From: Caprella mutica
Taxonomy: Eukaryota; Arthropoda; Malacostraca; Amphipoda; Caprellidae
Assembly (NCBI GenBank): GCA_947561585.1
Contig: CANNZV010002481.1
Coordinates: 1 to 64,000, forward strand
DNA length: 64,000 bases
Direction: 5' to 3'
Positions 1-12,199 of this stretch are shown piece after piece (position 1 is the stretch's first letter; every line of letters starts with the position of its first letter). The translations under genes and the position numbers were made by a program. The notes under the pieces are model-generated. The model worked only from the letters and a program-made list of their open reading frames with translations, was not told the DNA's origin and searched no databases.

Positions 1-351
1 AAGTGTTTATAATTCGAAACCCAGTTTGAATTTCAGAAAATACTTTCAACACGACTTATTAGTTTTAAAGTTTCAGGTCTTTCGATCTTACTACAAGTAA
101 CACAAAAAAATTACTACAAGTAACACACAGACAGACTAACAGACATATGTAGCGTATAATATTATATAGATTGCGATATTTATTATGATGATGTCCTATA
201 TATAATTTAAAGCAATACTAATAAGCAGTATGACTTATATTGCATAATTGATTAAAAAACTGTATTGCATGGATGCACATCGAATGAAAATATTGTTGGG
301 TCGATTATATATTATAAATAATTGTTCGAATTAAATTAGAAAATAATAGAA
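1..351. other. AT-rich left edge, no gene
   Basis: Only a CACACAGACAGACTAACAGA motif (about 125-144) recalling the CTGTCTGTC element end; otherwise nothing I can support. Confidence 0.6.
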
Positions 352-1015
352 ATTGGACGTATTAAATTGGAGGATACTGTAAATTGGACTGTATTAATAA
401 ATAGGGAAATATTGCACGTAAGACGTATTAAATTGTAAAATACTGTAAATTGGACGTACTAAAATCAGGAAATACTGTAAATTACGCGTATTTAATCGGG
501 AAATACTGTAAATTACGCGTATTTAATCGGGAAATACTGTAAATTACGCGTATTAAATCAGGAAATACTGTAAATTACGCGTATTAAATCAGGAAATACT
601 GTAAGTTACGCGTATTTAATCGGGAAATACTGTAAATTATGCGTATTAAATCAGGAAATACTGTAAACTACGCGTATTTAATCGAGAAATAGTGTAAATT
701 ATGCGTATTAAATCAGGAAATACTGTAAACTACGCGTATTTAATCGAGAAATAGTGTAAATTACGAGTATTAAATCAGGAAATACTGTAAATTACGAGTA
801 TTAAATAGGAAAATACTGTAAATTATGCGTATTAAATCAGGAAATACTGTAAATTATGCGTATTAAATCAGGAAATACTGTAAATTATGCGTATTAAATC
901 AGGAAATACTGTAAACTACGCGTATTTAATCGAGAAATAGTGTAAATTACGAGTATTAAATCGGGAAATACTGTAAATTACGCGTATTAAATAGGAAAAT
1001 ACTGTAAATTAGTTA
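352..1015. repeat. 31-bp minisatellite (about 20 copies)
   Basis: Unit GGAAATACTGTAAATTACGC then GTATTAAATCA. Variants alternate (ACGCGTATTTAATCG versus ATGCGTATTAAATCA), giving a 62-bp double unit that is repeated at about 630-752. Edges decay gradually on the left. Confidence 0.9.
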
Positions 1016-1354
1016 CTGTATAGCGAAAAAGACTACAAATTGGTCGTATTACACCAAGCAAAACACAAATTGGTGCTATTCAAGCAGATTAAGTTTCCAA
1101 TGCTTGTATTATTTAGTTACTCAGTTCCTATAGGTTGTAGGTGTACCTAACCAATTAAGAGTGTGTGTTGTTTTCACCTCCTCATTGTGTCGATTGGTTA
1201 ATGAGTTAATTACTTTAATAAATTAGGCAGAGGAAAGTGAGAAGAGATATTCTAACTGTCGTACCTATAGATTAAATATATATTGTATAGTTTAAATATA
1301 TATACTTAACTAGAGAGATTTGAATATGGTAACGGTAAGACACTACTAGTGTAT

Positions 1355-1725
1355 CAACCAGAGTGAAAAACCAATAGATAAAAATTAATCCAATTGAAAA
1401 GCCAATTAGATTGAACAGTCAATCAGAGTGAAAAACCAACCCGTGTGATAAGCTATCAGATTGAAAAGGCAATAGAGTAAATAAAAACAATTAGATTGAA
1501 AATCGATCAGGGTGAAAAAGTAATTAGATTGAAAAATCAATTAGACTGAAAAACCAACCATAGTGAAAAGTCAATCATAATTAAAGAACATCCAGAATGA
1601 AAAATCAACATATTGAAAAAATTAACCAGAGTAAAAATCAAACAAAATTGAAAAAGAAAACAGAGCTGAAAAATCAACCAGATTCAAAAATCAACCTCAT
1701 GAAAAACCAAAGTGAAATCGAGCAG
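1355..1725. repeat. Degenerate about 15-bp tandem repeat
   Basis: Loose repeats of AGATTGAAAAACCAATC type (TGAAAAATCAA variants), about 24 copies, much more diverged than the other arrays, so probably older. Confidence 0.7.
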
Positions 1726-2694
1726 GGAAATTATAGTTCTAAATGATATCTGGTAATTTAATTTAAAAAAGTTAAATATAATTTAATAGAAAGATAGTAT
1801 CATTTCACTCCTATGTTATAAAGTTCGTATTTGTATCAATGTAGTACGTCTTTACACATAAATAGTAAACTATTAAAAATAGTGTTAAGCCATTAATTCT
1901 AACGCTATTCATTATATCTTTAATTCCAAGTGTATGTATATAACTCCAAGGGTCTATTTTCACTTTTATGAAAATAAAAGAATATTAAGCAAACAACAGC
2001 TTTTGAGTTAACAAATAAAGTTGGTAAGCTACAGTATATATTATATGCATAATGTTTACATTAATAAATATGTTAAATATTTACGCATAGATGTACATTC
2101 ACATCAATAAAAAGTATATTATAACCTTGTTATATATTACATAGAGTTTCTCTAGGTACTCCAAATCATTTTACACTATTGGTCAAATAAATACATATGA
2201 GTAAATACAATAAAATAAATATATACAATAAGTATATCCCCTACGAAAATTGTAAAGCGCAGGTATACTGTCGTAGTGAAGAGATAACAGTTCCCAAAAT
2301 TAAATATTAGTAATAAATTATAATTCCAACTTTTGACAATTCCTATTTAATTAATTAAAAAAATAATTTAATATATTTCTAAATTTTCAACGGATTTTTT
2401 TGATGAAAATCTTTTATTTTAATAGAATTTTTTTATTTTGATGGATTTTTTTTTCAAATTCTTGACAGAATTATATATTGTCACCTGAATATTTTGAAAC
2501 AAGTTTTAATACATTTGATTCAGTGAGACTATAAGGGAAGACTATATTACACTTTCATTTCAAATTAATTACACGAGGCCTCTTCATTTTCCTCACGAGG
2601 CCTCTTCATTTTCCTCACGAAAACATGGCCCCCAATTGAAGACCTCCAAATTGATCATTTTTGGTACACTTTCTATACACACACTAGTTTTCAC

Positions 2695-2932
2695 GTGCCG
2701 TCAAGAATCACGACATTTTTACTTTATCAATTTTACGGACACTGATGGTAGTTTAAATTATATAATAATTATTATCCCTGACTCCGCTTTTACTCCAATA
2801 TTTTCAACTGAATAAAATAAGATACAATTTAGTTATTGGAACCATTTATTGAACTGATATCAGAATAATTTCATATCCATGCTATCAGCTGCTTGCCAAG
2901 CGTATGATTAGGTTAGTGTGACGGACAGACAG
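2695..2932 (-). mobile_element. CTGTCTGTCCGTCA dispersed element (reversed)
   Basis: Ends GTGTGACGGACAGACAGAC; reversed, it matches 54228-54450 through TGATATCAGTTCAATAAATG, the TAAAAGCTGAGTCAGGGATA-like section (here reversed, CCCTGACTCCGCTTTTA) and the ACGGCACGTG end. Confidence 0.7.
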
Positions 2933-3317
2933 ACAAATAATTTTATATTTAAAAGTAAAAATAACAATATAAGTAAATAGTAATATTCATTTTATCCTAG
3001 CCACTTGCATTGTTTTCCTTTTAAGTAACCTTATTTCTTAGCAATGAATATTCATATATTATACAAGTTTGATAAACTTCCATAGAAATAAAAGAGTAAA
3101 CACTGTATAAGTTCAACAAATTAGTTAACATTATTCATATCACTATACAGCTAGCCAATTAAGTAGTTAAATTCAATTTACTCAGCCCATTACACAAGAT
3201 AATCACTAGCTATATATTGCTGTAATACAAGCCCTCTGCAGAAAACAGCAATACTTTAAAAAACATTCATATTGCAATAATGATAATTATCTGCATTTGA
3301 AGAAGGCAATTCAAGTT

Positions 3318-3385
3318 ACTTACGTATCCAGGTTACGTACGTATCCAAGTTACGTACGTATCCAAGTTACGTACGTATCCAGGTT
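3318..3385. repeat. 20-bp tandem repeat, about 3.5 copies
   Basis: ACGTACGTATCCAAGTT repeated; each unit holds the palindrome ACGTACGT. Confidence 0.85.
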
Positions 3386-3555
3386 ACGCAATTTGCGTAG
3401 AGAAAAGAAAACTGATAAAGATAAGTAGGCAGTGCAGTTTACCTGTAGAAAGTTTATATAGTAAACATGTATTGTTATTTTCCACAATAGACTGATGGTG
3501 ATTAGAGTTTGTAGGTAAATAATATTGAGGTTGGTGATGCTTTGTTCAATAGTAG

Positions 3556-3730
3556 AGGGTTAGTTCCGAGTTATGGACAGTTCCACATTTTCGATAATTA
3601 AAAATATATATACTAACATTTTAACTAGTTATTTTAATTGGCAAACATGATACCTTTAAGTATCATGGATACAGATTAAAATAACTAGTGTCAGAAAATG
3701 TGGAACTGTCCTATAACTGGAAATTTACCC
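3556..3730. mobile_element. AGGGTAAG foldback family, near-complete copy
   Basis: Ends: GGACAGTTCCACATTTTCGA at left and GAAAATGTGGAACTGTCC at right, complementary. Centre: GATACCTTTAAGTATC followed by ATGGATAC, inside ACTAGTTATTTTAATTGG / ATTAAAATAACTAGT. 175 bp. Confidence 0.8.
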
Positions 3731-4497
3731 AAAAAAAGTTATAATACTTTTTGAAGGGTAATTATTATATGTTTAATAAACTGTACGATGATATATATTA
3801 TAAATAAATTTCAATTATGCATTAATTTATTGAACAAATAAACAGAAATATTTTTTCATCATTTGTTAAACCTTTTTGAATACAGAATAAAATTGAACTG
3901 GAAAATATTGTGGGTATTATTATTTAATTAATATACATCTGGATCGTATCTACGCAATAACAGTCATTATAACTATCACTAAATTATTAATATCGTACCC
4001 ATACTATACGTAAGGTAAAGTGACAATCACCAGAAACCAATCAAATATTAAAATTTCAATAAGTTATTATTGGAAAATTGCATCAAAATAGTAAAATATA
4101 GTTGGGAGAGCATGGTTTATTTACAATGTTATAGTACGTTCTTTTTAATAGTAACCTCTATATTCATACCTGGTAATTACCTTTACTCTAGTTAGCACAA
4201 ATACCAGAATAGTTTCCAATACCGATATATCACCATCCCGTCCACACCATCCCTAGTGGTCAATATTTGTCACTGCCCAAATAGTTGCCATTTTTGAGAG
4301 AGTGGCCTGCATCGCCATGTTAGGAGATCTTGAGTGACACATCTGTGGCCTGATTACCACCATTGCTCTAACCTTACTCTGTGTGTAGAGTACTAACGCG
4401 TGTCTGTAAGCTGTTTGCTGAAACTCTTTGCTTTTGTCTATTTCGTCCGTGGCAAAAATACCACATCGAATTCGCGCTAAATTTCGCTGAAACCTAC

Positions 4498-4720
4498 AGG
4501 GGTAGTTCCAAGTTACCAAACGGTTCTAAATTTTCGATAAAATAAGAAAAAGTATATTATAATTATTACATAACGTTAGTTTAATTGGTATCCAAGATAC
4601 CTGAGCTGTCATGGATACGGTTTCAGTGATGGTGTATCATGGATACGGTTTCAGTGCTGTTATAGTATAATCATGGATACGGTATCAGTGATGGCACAGT
4701 ATCATGGATACAGAATTAGT
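4498..4720. mobile_element. AGGGTAAG foldback family, left arm plus expanded core
   Basis: Left arm GGTAGTTCCAAGTTACC, core GGTATCCAAGATACC, then four copies of TCATGGATACGG-like sequence separated by TTTCAGTG; the right arm is missing. The core motif appears to have been tandemly duplicated. Confidence 0.6.
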
Positions 4721-5439
4721 GCTGAGAGATTATCAACAGATAATTATTTATTATTTCTGAAATGAAAAAAAAATATTAAGTAAAACATTCTGGAAAAGCA
4801 TTGCTAAACATGTGGTACTTTAAACTAAGAAACCATGTGGTAATTGGTTCATTAGTGTTGTGAACATCATTAGTCATTTGTGAATGTTAAACATGAGCCT
4901 AACCTGATGTCATGTTAGTTTAACCCAATTTAACCTAATGGAACAGAGAAAACGCGTCACCAACTGAACCATTAAAGATAGGTTTAGATACAATTAAAGG
5001 TAAGTTTAGATACAATTTAGGTAGGTTTAGACATTAGATACAATTAAATAATATTTTGCTTATCTTTTTATTGTAGCTTACTTAATATCCAAAAGTTGGT
5101 TGTTTAATACTAGGAAACTTAAGGTTGATAAATAAATATAATGCTTGGGGTCTCTTACCAGCCATCAGTGCTTGTGTTAGTTTCAACCCTTTGCAACCGA
5201 GTGTGACAGTTGCAACCTAACAACATATGTTCGTAATAATGCTCATCACTAGTTTCAGAAGCACGTGACACGGTGAATAAGTTATTTATATTGTGCTCAC
5301 TGCCTGTGAATGGAACCATCATTCTTATTATTCAGCAGCTTCTTGAGAAAGTCTTCATCAGTAACACTTCTCATTCTTAGAAAAAGTGGATATGAAAATA
5401 TATATAAATTTGTGTATAAAATAATAAATGAAAATTGTA

Positions 5440-5515
5440 TATACAGTGCAGCCCCTCTATAGTGAATATAGAGTTCTGATAAGGGAACTACCTTGTATAG
5501 TGAACAAATTAAAAT
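5440..5515. mobile_element. CCTCTATAGTGAA element end
   Basis: ACAGTGCAGCCCCTCTATAG, TGAATATAGAGTTCTGATAA, GGGAACTACC, TTGTATAGTGAACAAATT; the same order (CTCTATAGTGAAT, GTCCTGA, TAAGGAAGTA, TATAGTGAACAAATT) is at about 59503-59563. The start resembles terminal repeats of pogo/Tigger-type elements (CAGT..CCTCTATA), from memory. No transposase. Confidence 0.5.
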
Positions 5516-5594
5516 GTTTTTTTTTAATAAATTGATATCAAACACGCCTCGATAACCACCTATTTTATTAAAATATATATAATTGATTGATGAT

Positions 5595-5812
5595 ATTAAG
5601 TTTCGGTCATCAAGACCGCCAAAATTTTATTAAAAGAAAAGAAAAAGACAACAGTCCAGTATTGTGTCAATAAAATCCATTCAGATGGATGTTGTAAATG
5701 ACTGAGCACTACATTCAGATTTGTTGTTGCAGGCATAACTAAACTATTTAGGATAAGGAATGATAGTACGAATTAGACGGCGGTACATCGTGAATAATAC
5801 ACACGCCTTAAT
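5595..5812 (+). ncRNA. Structured block copy 1 (candidate ncRNA or structured repeat)
   Basis: Begins AAGTTTCGGTCATCAAGACC with a hairpin CGGTC (5604-5608) / GACCG (5614-5618). About 60 bases on comes ATCCAT-TCAG-ATGGAT (second hairpin), then TGTAAATGACTGAGCACTAC, TTGCAGGCATAACTAAACTA, and GTACGAATTAGACGGCGGTA. Function unknown; orientation assumed from the hairpin order. No ORF. Confidence 0.5.
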
Positions 5813-6449
5813 TTTAAGTTTTGAATATGAACAATTTGAAGAAAAATAGTCATTCAAATCTAAGAGCACTTTAAAACTAGAATAATAAATCATGAATATC
5901 AGTTACATTTTAAAGTGACGAAACAAATCTTCTAGAGAGTTGGAATAATTTTATACAAAAACAAATATTTTTGAAATGAATTGGTATATAAAAATTCTAT
6001 GTGAATCAATATAAAAAATAAATAATTAAATTTTGATTCATTTTAAAATAGACAAGTTACTCTTCAAAATTTACTCTGTGTTTTGAGAAAAGTTATCAGG
6101 CAAAATAATGTCAAAGATTGATGTAGTTGGATAAGTATGAATTGTACTTCTGTTTCACCATTTTAAAATGATCCAAATTGAGCAATTACTGTTGATTAAA
6201 AACCTTTACTATTCTAAATGTTTATACAAAATGTTAAATAGTGTAGCGCAATACATAATATCCTTAATTATTAACTAGTAATAACTAATTAAAGAAAATA
6301 TAGTGTATCGCACATTCATTACATAGTACATATCCTATAAAATATATTAATTTAATGAGAAAAGATATCAGAGATTTATTTATTCAATTCTAAATTACTT
6401 TTTTTTCATGAATTTTTCTAAAAATCTTGTGGTACATATATTGATATTA

Positions 6450-6660
6450 GGTCAAGTTTCAGTCATCAAAGACTGTCAAAATTATTAAATATAGATTTAA
6501 ATATTCATATTATTTCCGGTGTCCGTAGAAATCAATTCAGATCAATGATGTAAATGACTGCACACTTAATTCAGAGTTGTTATTGCAGGCATAACTAAAC
6601 TATTTACGTTAAACTATAGAGATACGAATTAGACTGCAGTACAAGTGAACTTTAGTACAC
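6450..6660 (+). ncRNA. Structured block copy 2
   Basis: Hairpin 1 is CAGTC (6460-6464) / GACTG (6471-6475): both sides differ from copy 1 at the second pair (G-C to A-T), so pairing is preserved. TGTAAATGACTGCACACTTA and ATTTAC (pairing with GTAAAT) are present; hairpin 2 is disrupted. Confidence 0.5.
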
Positions 6661-7624
6661 TAGTTAAAATTATAAGTTATGTATTTGAATAATTTAATGA
6701 AAATCTTAAATTTAAATCTACTACAGGTTTAAATATGTAAATTCTATCTAAAATATCAGCAAAATTATAAAATCAAATAATGAAAATGAATTAACCGATC
6801 TTATAGAAAATTTGAAATACAAAAGCCTATACTTTATAATGAAAATTAAAAGGCCAGGAGGACTCTAATTCAAATCAATATTCACAATATAAATAAATAA
6901 GAATTAAGGAGCGGTCAAACTATTGGGATCAAATTATTGGATTTTTTAATTTAAACGTTTAAAATAAACGTTTTCAGTCCGAAATTACATAAATGATTGA
7001 TGCAGTTCAGTAATAATGGATTGTCATTTCTTATTATCATTTCAATATTTTTGAATGATCAAATTGATAATAATAACAATAATAATTACAATAAGTTTAT
7101 TAATGATCTCACAAAAGTTAAAACACATAAGAAATAAAAATGAAAAACATGAAGAAAATGGAGAAAACAACTAGAACTTAAACAATTCTGTATGTTTAGA
7201 AACTATAATTTTAAACAGTGTAGCGTAATAATATTATTAATATTTAGGAACAACTAATCATAAGCAATGTAGAGTATCGCATATTCATTATATACCCGAA
7301 AAAAAAAATTAATTATGTGAGAAAATATCAGAGTGATAATGATAACTTTATTGAGATCTAAAAACATACATATTCATCAAATATAGGTACATAAGAAAAA
7401 TAATCAAACTAATATATAAATCTGCACATTAAAAAAATCAAGCCACGTTAGACCATACTTGGTCTAACGGTTTTAAGTTGAAGACTCCTTTGTATTTATT
7501 TCTTAACCGAATTATAATTGTTCAGCATTATTGAGTTAAATCATAAATGTAAGTTAGTACAATAATGAATAGAAGTGAAACATGTGGTAGTAAAATTTGG
7601 GCTTCATGGTGAATTAATAACTAA

Positions 7625-7838
7625 GATTAAGTTTCGGTTTAGAAAACCGCCAAAAATATATTTAGTATAAATTTAATACAACTACAGTAGGCTTATCTGT
7701 GAAACTCCATCTAGATTCTAGACGTATGATGTAAATAACTGAGCACTTTATTCAATGTTATAACCATGAGGCATAACTAAACTATTTCAGTTAAGCAAAA
7801 GTAATACGACATAGACGGCAAGACATCGTGAAATTAAA
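7625..7838 (+). ncRNA. Structured block copy 3
   Basis: Hairpin 1 is CGGTTT (7635-7640) / AAACCG (7644-7649), a change at the fifth pair (C-G to T-A) plus one added pair. The GGCATAACTAAACTATTT block and TACGACATAGACGGCAAGAC follow. Preceded by the TAAGTTAGTACAATAATGAA spacer motif at about 7550. Confidence 0.5.
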
Positions 7839-8840
7839 TACACCTACCTAAATTGTAGCTTTTATATATAAACAATTTGAAGAAAATTAGTAATAATTTA
7901 ATCTTATGCATGTTTTCTAATAAGAAGTCAATCCTAAATTTCAGCAAGAAATAAACAAGTTAATTAAGGTGACACAACAGATCTTCAAGAGAATATGAAT
8001 ACTAAAGCCTAAAATTTGAAATAAAAGTTAATAGGCCTGCTTAACTTTGGCTTAAATTTTATAGTATAGAACAATAAGAAATCTATATCGAATATATTAA
8101 ACCATCTGGAATGAATGAATGAATGGATATTGATTTAACTTAAATTAAGACAGTTACTCTTCAAAATTATATAAAGATAATTGACTTCAGAAAAGATTTC
8201 AGTCAGAATGAATACATTGATTGATGTAGTTTTTAATGATGATGGAAGAACTATTCAAATATTTTGGATAGTCGAACTAAAGTTAATTTTTAAGCCTTAC
8301 CATTTATATATATTTATACAAAAAAAAATTAATAGGTTATTGCATTAAAAGATAACCTAAATTGATATCTACGAAGAAGTTCATACAAATAATAAAGTTA
8401 TTGAATATTTATTATATATGCTATAGAGTATATGATTATTATATATTTGAAGTAAAAGAGATTGAAGTAAAAGATTCCATATAATTCATTACTAAAATCA
8501 TTTTAAAAATAATACCATTTATTATGAATTCTAGATTTCTATGTTCAAATATAAATAAGGAACTTATTGTGAAATATATTGATGAGTAGTGTTAATTGTC
8601 AACTAAAACTACAAAAAGTAATTCATATGAATTTCAAAACTGTGTCCATTACTATATTATTTTACCTGCCCAGTGGAACAACTCCCTTTCAATGATGTCA
8701 GAATACTAAACAGTACGAGTTTGTGACGTCTAATTTAACAAATTCTAGTCAAAATATTTAAAGACTTAAGTAAAAAAAGTAGAAAAACAAACATTGAAAA
8801 ATTACGTTTTTTTAATATCAAAATATTCGAATTGATTATT

Positions 8841-9042
8841 AAGATCAAGTTTCGGTCATGGAGACCGCCAAAAATATTCAAGTATATTAAAAACATATAT
8901 GAAAGAAGAAGGTATATATAAAATCCATTCAGATGGATGCTGTGAATGACTGCACACTACATTCAGAGTTGTTATTGCAGGCATAACTAAAGTATTTACG
9001 ATAAGCAATGGTAATACGACTTAGTCGGCAGTACACCTTGAA
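8841..9042 (+). ncRNA. Structured block copy 4
   Basis: Hairpin 1 CGGTC (8853-8857) / GACCG (8863-8867) with loop ATGGA; hairpin 2 ATCCAT-TCAG-ATGGAT intact. The inner helix reads GTGAAT against ATTTAC, a G-U wobble in place of A-U. Confidence 0.5.
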
Positions 9043-9550
9043 ACTTAGTACACTTTCTTCAATAACTGTAATTAAATAAACCACATAAGGAAAAACATTA
9101 GTAACTTCAATCTGAATTAAGTTTCAAATTAAAAATATCTCTACATATATAATACACCAATAACAAAGTATTGTAAATTTTGAGATTATTAATTATGGGA
9201 AATTATTAATACTGATTTTAATGAACTAAAAGATTTTATTGCAGCTGAATTTTAAGCTAATTTGGTAATTTATTTTGTTTCTTTTTCTTAATTATAATAG
9301 TTTATAAAAATCTTTTACTTTAATAATAAAGAAAAAAAAATCAATTAAAACTATAAAAAAGCTCATATAAATTTCCCAACAGTCTAAATACTACCATTAA
9401 TTGAACCAATAGAACACCTCCTTATCAATGACGTCACAATACTAAACAAATATTCAGCGTTCTTGAGGTAAATTATAAATGTAAGTTAGTACAATAATGA
9501 ATAGAAGTGAAACATGTGGTAGTAAAATTTGTAGTTCATTGTGAATTGAT

Positions 9551-9762
9551 AACTGAGATTAGGTTTCGGTTTTGGAAACCGACAAAAATATTTAGAACAA
9601 ATTAAAGACAACTTTGAAACTCTACCTAGATGCTAGACGGATGCTGTAAATAACTGAGTTATGATTAAACCTATGCTAAATAGTAATAGCTTAGTCATAA
9701 CTATACAAATTAGGTTAAGCAATAGTAATACGACATAGACGGCAAGAAATTGTGAAATTTTG
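9551..9762 (+). ncRNA. Structured block copy 5
   Basis: Hairpin 1 CGGTTT (9567-9572) / AAACCG (9576-9581), the same paired change as copy 3. Hairpin 2 is replaced by CTAGATGCTAG. The GGCATAACTAAACTATTT block is more diverged, but TACGACATAGACGGCAAGAA is kept. Confidence 0.45.
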
Positions 9763-9977
9763 CGAAGAGGAACAATTCACTTTCAATGATGTCAGAATAC
9801 TAAACCGTACGAGTCTATGATGTTAAACTTAACTAATTGTAATAATATAATATATATAATTATTATTATAAAGAAATAGTATTACATTTTTGATAAAATT
9901 AGCTCAGTAAAAATAGCACAGTTTCTACGGATAAAATAAATAATCTGGTATCTCATTTGGATATCATTATTTGTAAG

Positions 9978-10185
9978 ACGGTTACCACAGTCTGGAAATA
10001 GACCTTGCCTTAGCGGACTAACTACGGAGTTAATGTTTGGGACAAAAGGTTACCCAGACTAATTACACGACGGTAACACTATCAGCGTCTTATAACTGGA
10101 CACTCTTTGGAGTGAGAGTCCACTGCTGTTTCTCCATAAGCTAATCAGCCAGATTCTCTCTTGGCTGCTCCTCGTCATTAGAAAA
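9978..10185 (+). other. GC-richer, hairpin-dense segment inside the array
   Basis: Four short hairpins follow each other: TAACT-ACGG-AGTTA (10019-10032), GTTACC..GGTAAC (10049-10077), CACTC-TTTG-GAGTG (10101-10114) closed by GGA/TCC, and CAGCCA..TGGCTG (10146-10167). It occurs once, between structured blocks 5 and 6, and has no counterpart in the other units. It could be a small structured RNA or an inserted SINE. Confidence 0.35.
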
Positions 10186-10687
10186 ATGTAGAAAATCTTT
10201 CACTTTAATAAAGAAAAAATAATCAATTAAAACTATAAATAAGTTCACATAAATTTCACAACAATCTCAATACTAGCATAATTCATACAAATGGAACACC
10301 TCATTATCAATGACGTCAGAATACTAAACAGTACTAATTTATATTGTTTTAACTTCATTAGTTTAAAAAATAGAGGAATTAAATTCTGTAAATAAAAAGA
10401 GCGGAATTACTCTGGAGTTACAAACTTCAACATTAACTTTTTCTAATAATTCTGGTGTACAACTTCTCCATAGTGTTTCTGTCAGATCTGAGAAACTTTA
10501 TCTGACTGAAAAAACTTTGAGATTTTGATGACCACTTCGGGGAAATTAAATAAATGAATTTAAAGATAAAACCATAGTGAAAACTGAACAAATATAAAAC
10601 ACGTGGTAGCAATTCAGTAATTTTAAATGAATTGGTATAAAATATAGTAGCATAACCACTATCTTATCAAAGTATATTGAATTGATT

Positions 10688-10812
10688 ATTGATGTTGAGT
10701 TTGGGTCATCGAGACCGCAAAAATTTAAAAGAAAATAGTTTAGTTACTAGACTTTACATTGTCTATAAAATTTTATTCAGATGGATGTTGTAAATGACTG
10801 CACACTACATAT
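10688..10812 (+). ncRNA. Structured block copy 6, 3' truncated
   Basis: Stem GGTC (10704-10707) / GACC (10713-10716), with the outer C-G pair lost (G opposite G). Hairpin 2 survives through wobbles (TTTAT-TCAG-ATGGA). The block stops after TGACTGCACACTACATA. Confidence 0.4.
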
Positions 10813-11289
10813 ATTTCGTCTTTCTTAGGTTTTAGAGAAACGTTGTCAGTCTGAAGTAGCACAAATGATTGATATAATCCAGTAATCATAGTTTTTCGTG
10901 TCTTATAAAATTTTAATATTTTAGAACGATCAAATCAATCAATAGTTGATTACTGTAACTTTAAACATTCTCTGTTTTTTAATAGTGTAGCGTATTATAT
11001 AATATCTAAAATTAATATCCAGTTTTAACAAAGTGTGAACGATACAGTCATAATAAATCCAATAAAAATATTTGTTTAGTTAGAAAAAAAAATTAAAATA
11101 AATAATTCACTTCATTTATTGCATGTCAGCATAATAAAAATAAATGATAAATTAAAGGTAAAGCAATACTAGATAGTAAACAGAAGTAAGACCTGTGGTA
11201 GTGAGAATTGTACTTCTTAATGAATTAATATAAAGTATATATCTCAATAACTACTTCTTTTATCAAAATAGGATGAATTAATTATAATT

Positions 11290-11451
11290 AATAGTAAGCT
11301 ATAGACGTCAAGTCAAGACTGCAAAAATACTTTCAAAAATATACTAGAGCCAATTGACTGGTGCGTTTTTGAGACATCATCCAAATCAATGTTGTAAACG
11401 ACTGAACACTGCAGAGTTTTTGTAGGGGTAACTAAACTATTTCCGTTTGGA
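11290..11451 (+). ncRNA. Structured block copy 7, interrupted by a minisatellite
   Basis: Hairpin 1 region is degenerate (GACGTCAAGTCAAGACTGCA). ATCCAAATCAATGTTGTAAA, CGACTGAACACTGCAGAG and GTAACTAAACTATTTCCG are recognisable; immediately after, a 26-bp palindrome and the 11-bp minisatellite begin. Confidence 0.4.
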
Positions 11452-11462
11452 AATATTCCCAA

Positions 11463-12015
11463 TATATTGGGAATATTAACTCCCAATATTAACTCAATGT
11501 TGTCCCAATATTGTCTCAATGTTGTCTCAATGTTGTCCCAATATTGTCTCAATGTTGTCCCAATATTGTCTCAATGTTGTCTCAATGTTGTCCCAATATT
11601 GTCTCAATGTTGTCTCAATGTTGTCCCAATATTGTCTCAATGTTGTCCCAATATTGTCTCAATGTTGTCTCAATGTTGTCCCAATATTGTCTCAATGTTG
11701 TCCCAATATTGTCTCAATGTTGTCCCAATATTGTCTCAATGTTGTCCCAATATTGTGTCAATGTTGTCTCGATATTGTGTCAATGTTGGCCCAATATTGT
11801 CTCAATATTGTCTCAATGTTGTCTCAATGTTGTCCCAATATTGTCTCGATGTTGTCCCAGTATTGTCTCAATGTTGTCCCATTATTGTCTCAATGTTGTC
11901 CCAATATTGTCTCAATGTTGTCCCAATATAGTCTCAATGTTGTCCCATTATTGTCTCAATGTTGTCTCAATATTGTCTCAATGTTGTCCCAATATTGTGT
12001 CAATGTTGGCCCAAG
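11463..12015. repeat. 11-bp minisatellite (about 50 copies)
   Basis: Alternates TCTCAATGTTG and TCCCAATATTG, so 11 bp basic and 22 bp higher-order. Preceded by the perfect 26-bp palindrome at 11452-11477, whose arm contains the same CCCAATATT. It interrupts structured block copy 7. Long frames in this region are a by-product of the repeat. Confidence 0.92.
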
Positions 12016-12199
12016 AAACATTGCTATTTGGGCAAAGTAAAGCATTATAGATGTATATAAAAAATTAAAGGGGAAAAAATAATGAATAATAAACGAAAGT
12101 AATAGTTGCGGTAGGTAGTGAAAATTATACTCATTTAATGAATTGAAATAAAATATAAATAAATAATTTCGAATATCATCAAAATATATCAAAATGACT

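Larger units (their letters stand above)
1726..5439. other. AT-rich intergenic stretch with scattered repeats
   Basis: Outside the elements listed separately it holds a duplicated 24-mer (CACGAGGCCTCTTCATTTTC, CT; 2571-2619) and three loose copies of GGTTTAGATACAATTA (4980-5045). No convincing coding sequence. Confidence 0.6.

Noticed and set aside
11467..12050. Cys/Gln/Leu-rich frames of 150-180 codons
   Set aside because: By-product of the 11-bp minisatellite in all three plus frames.
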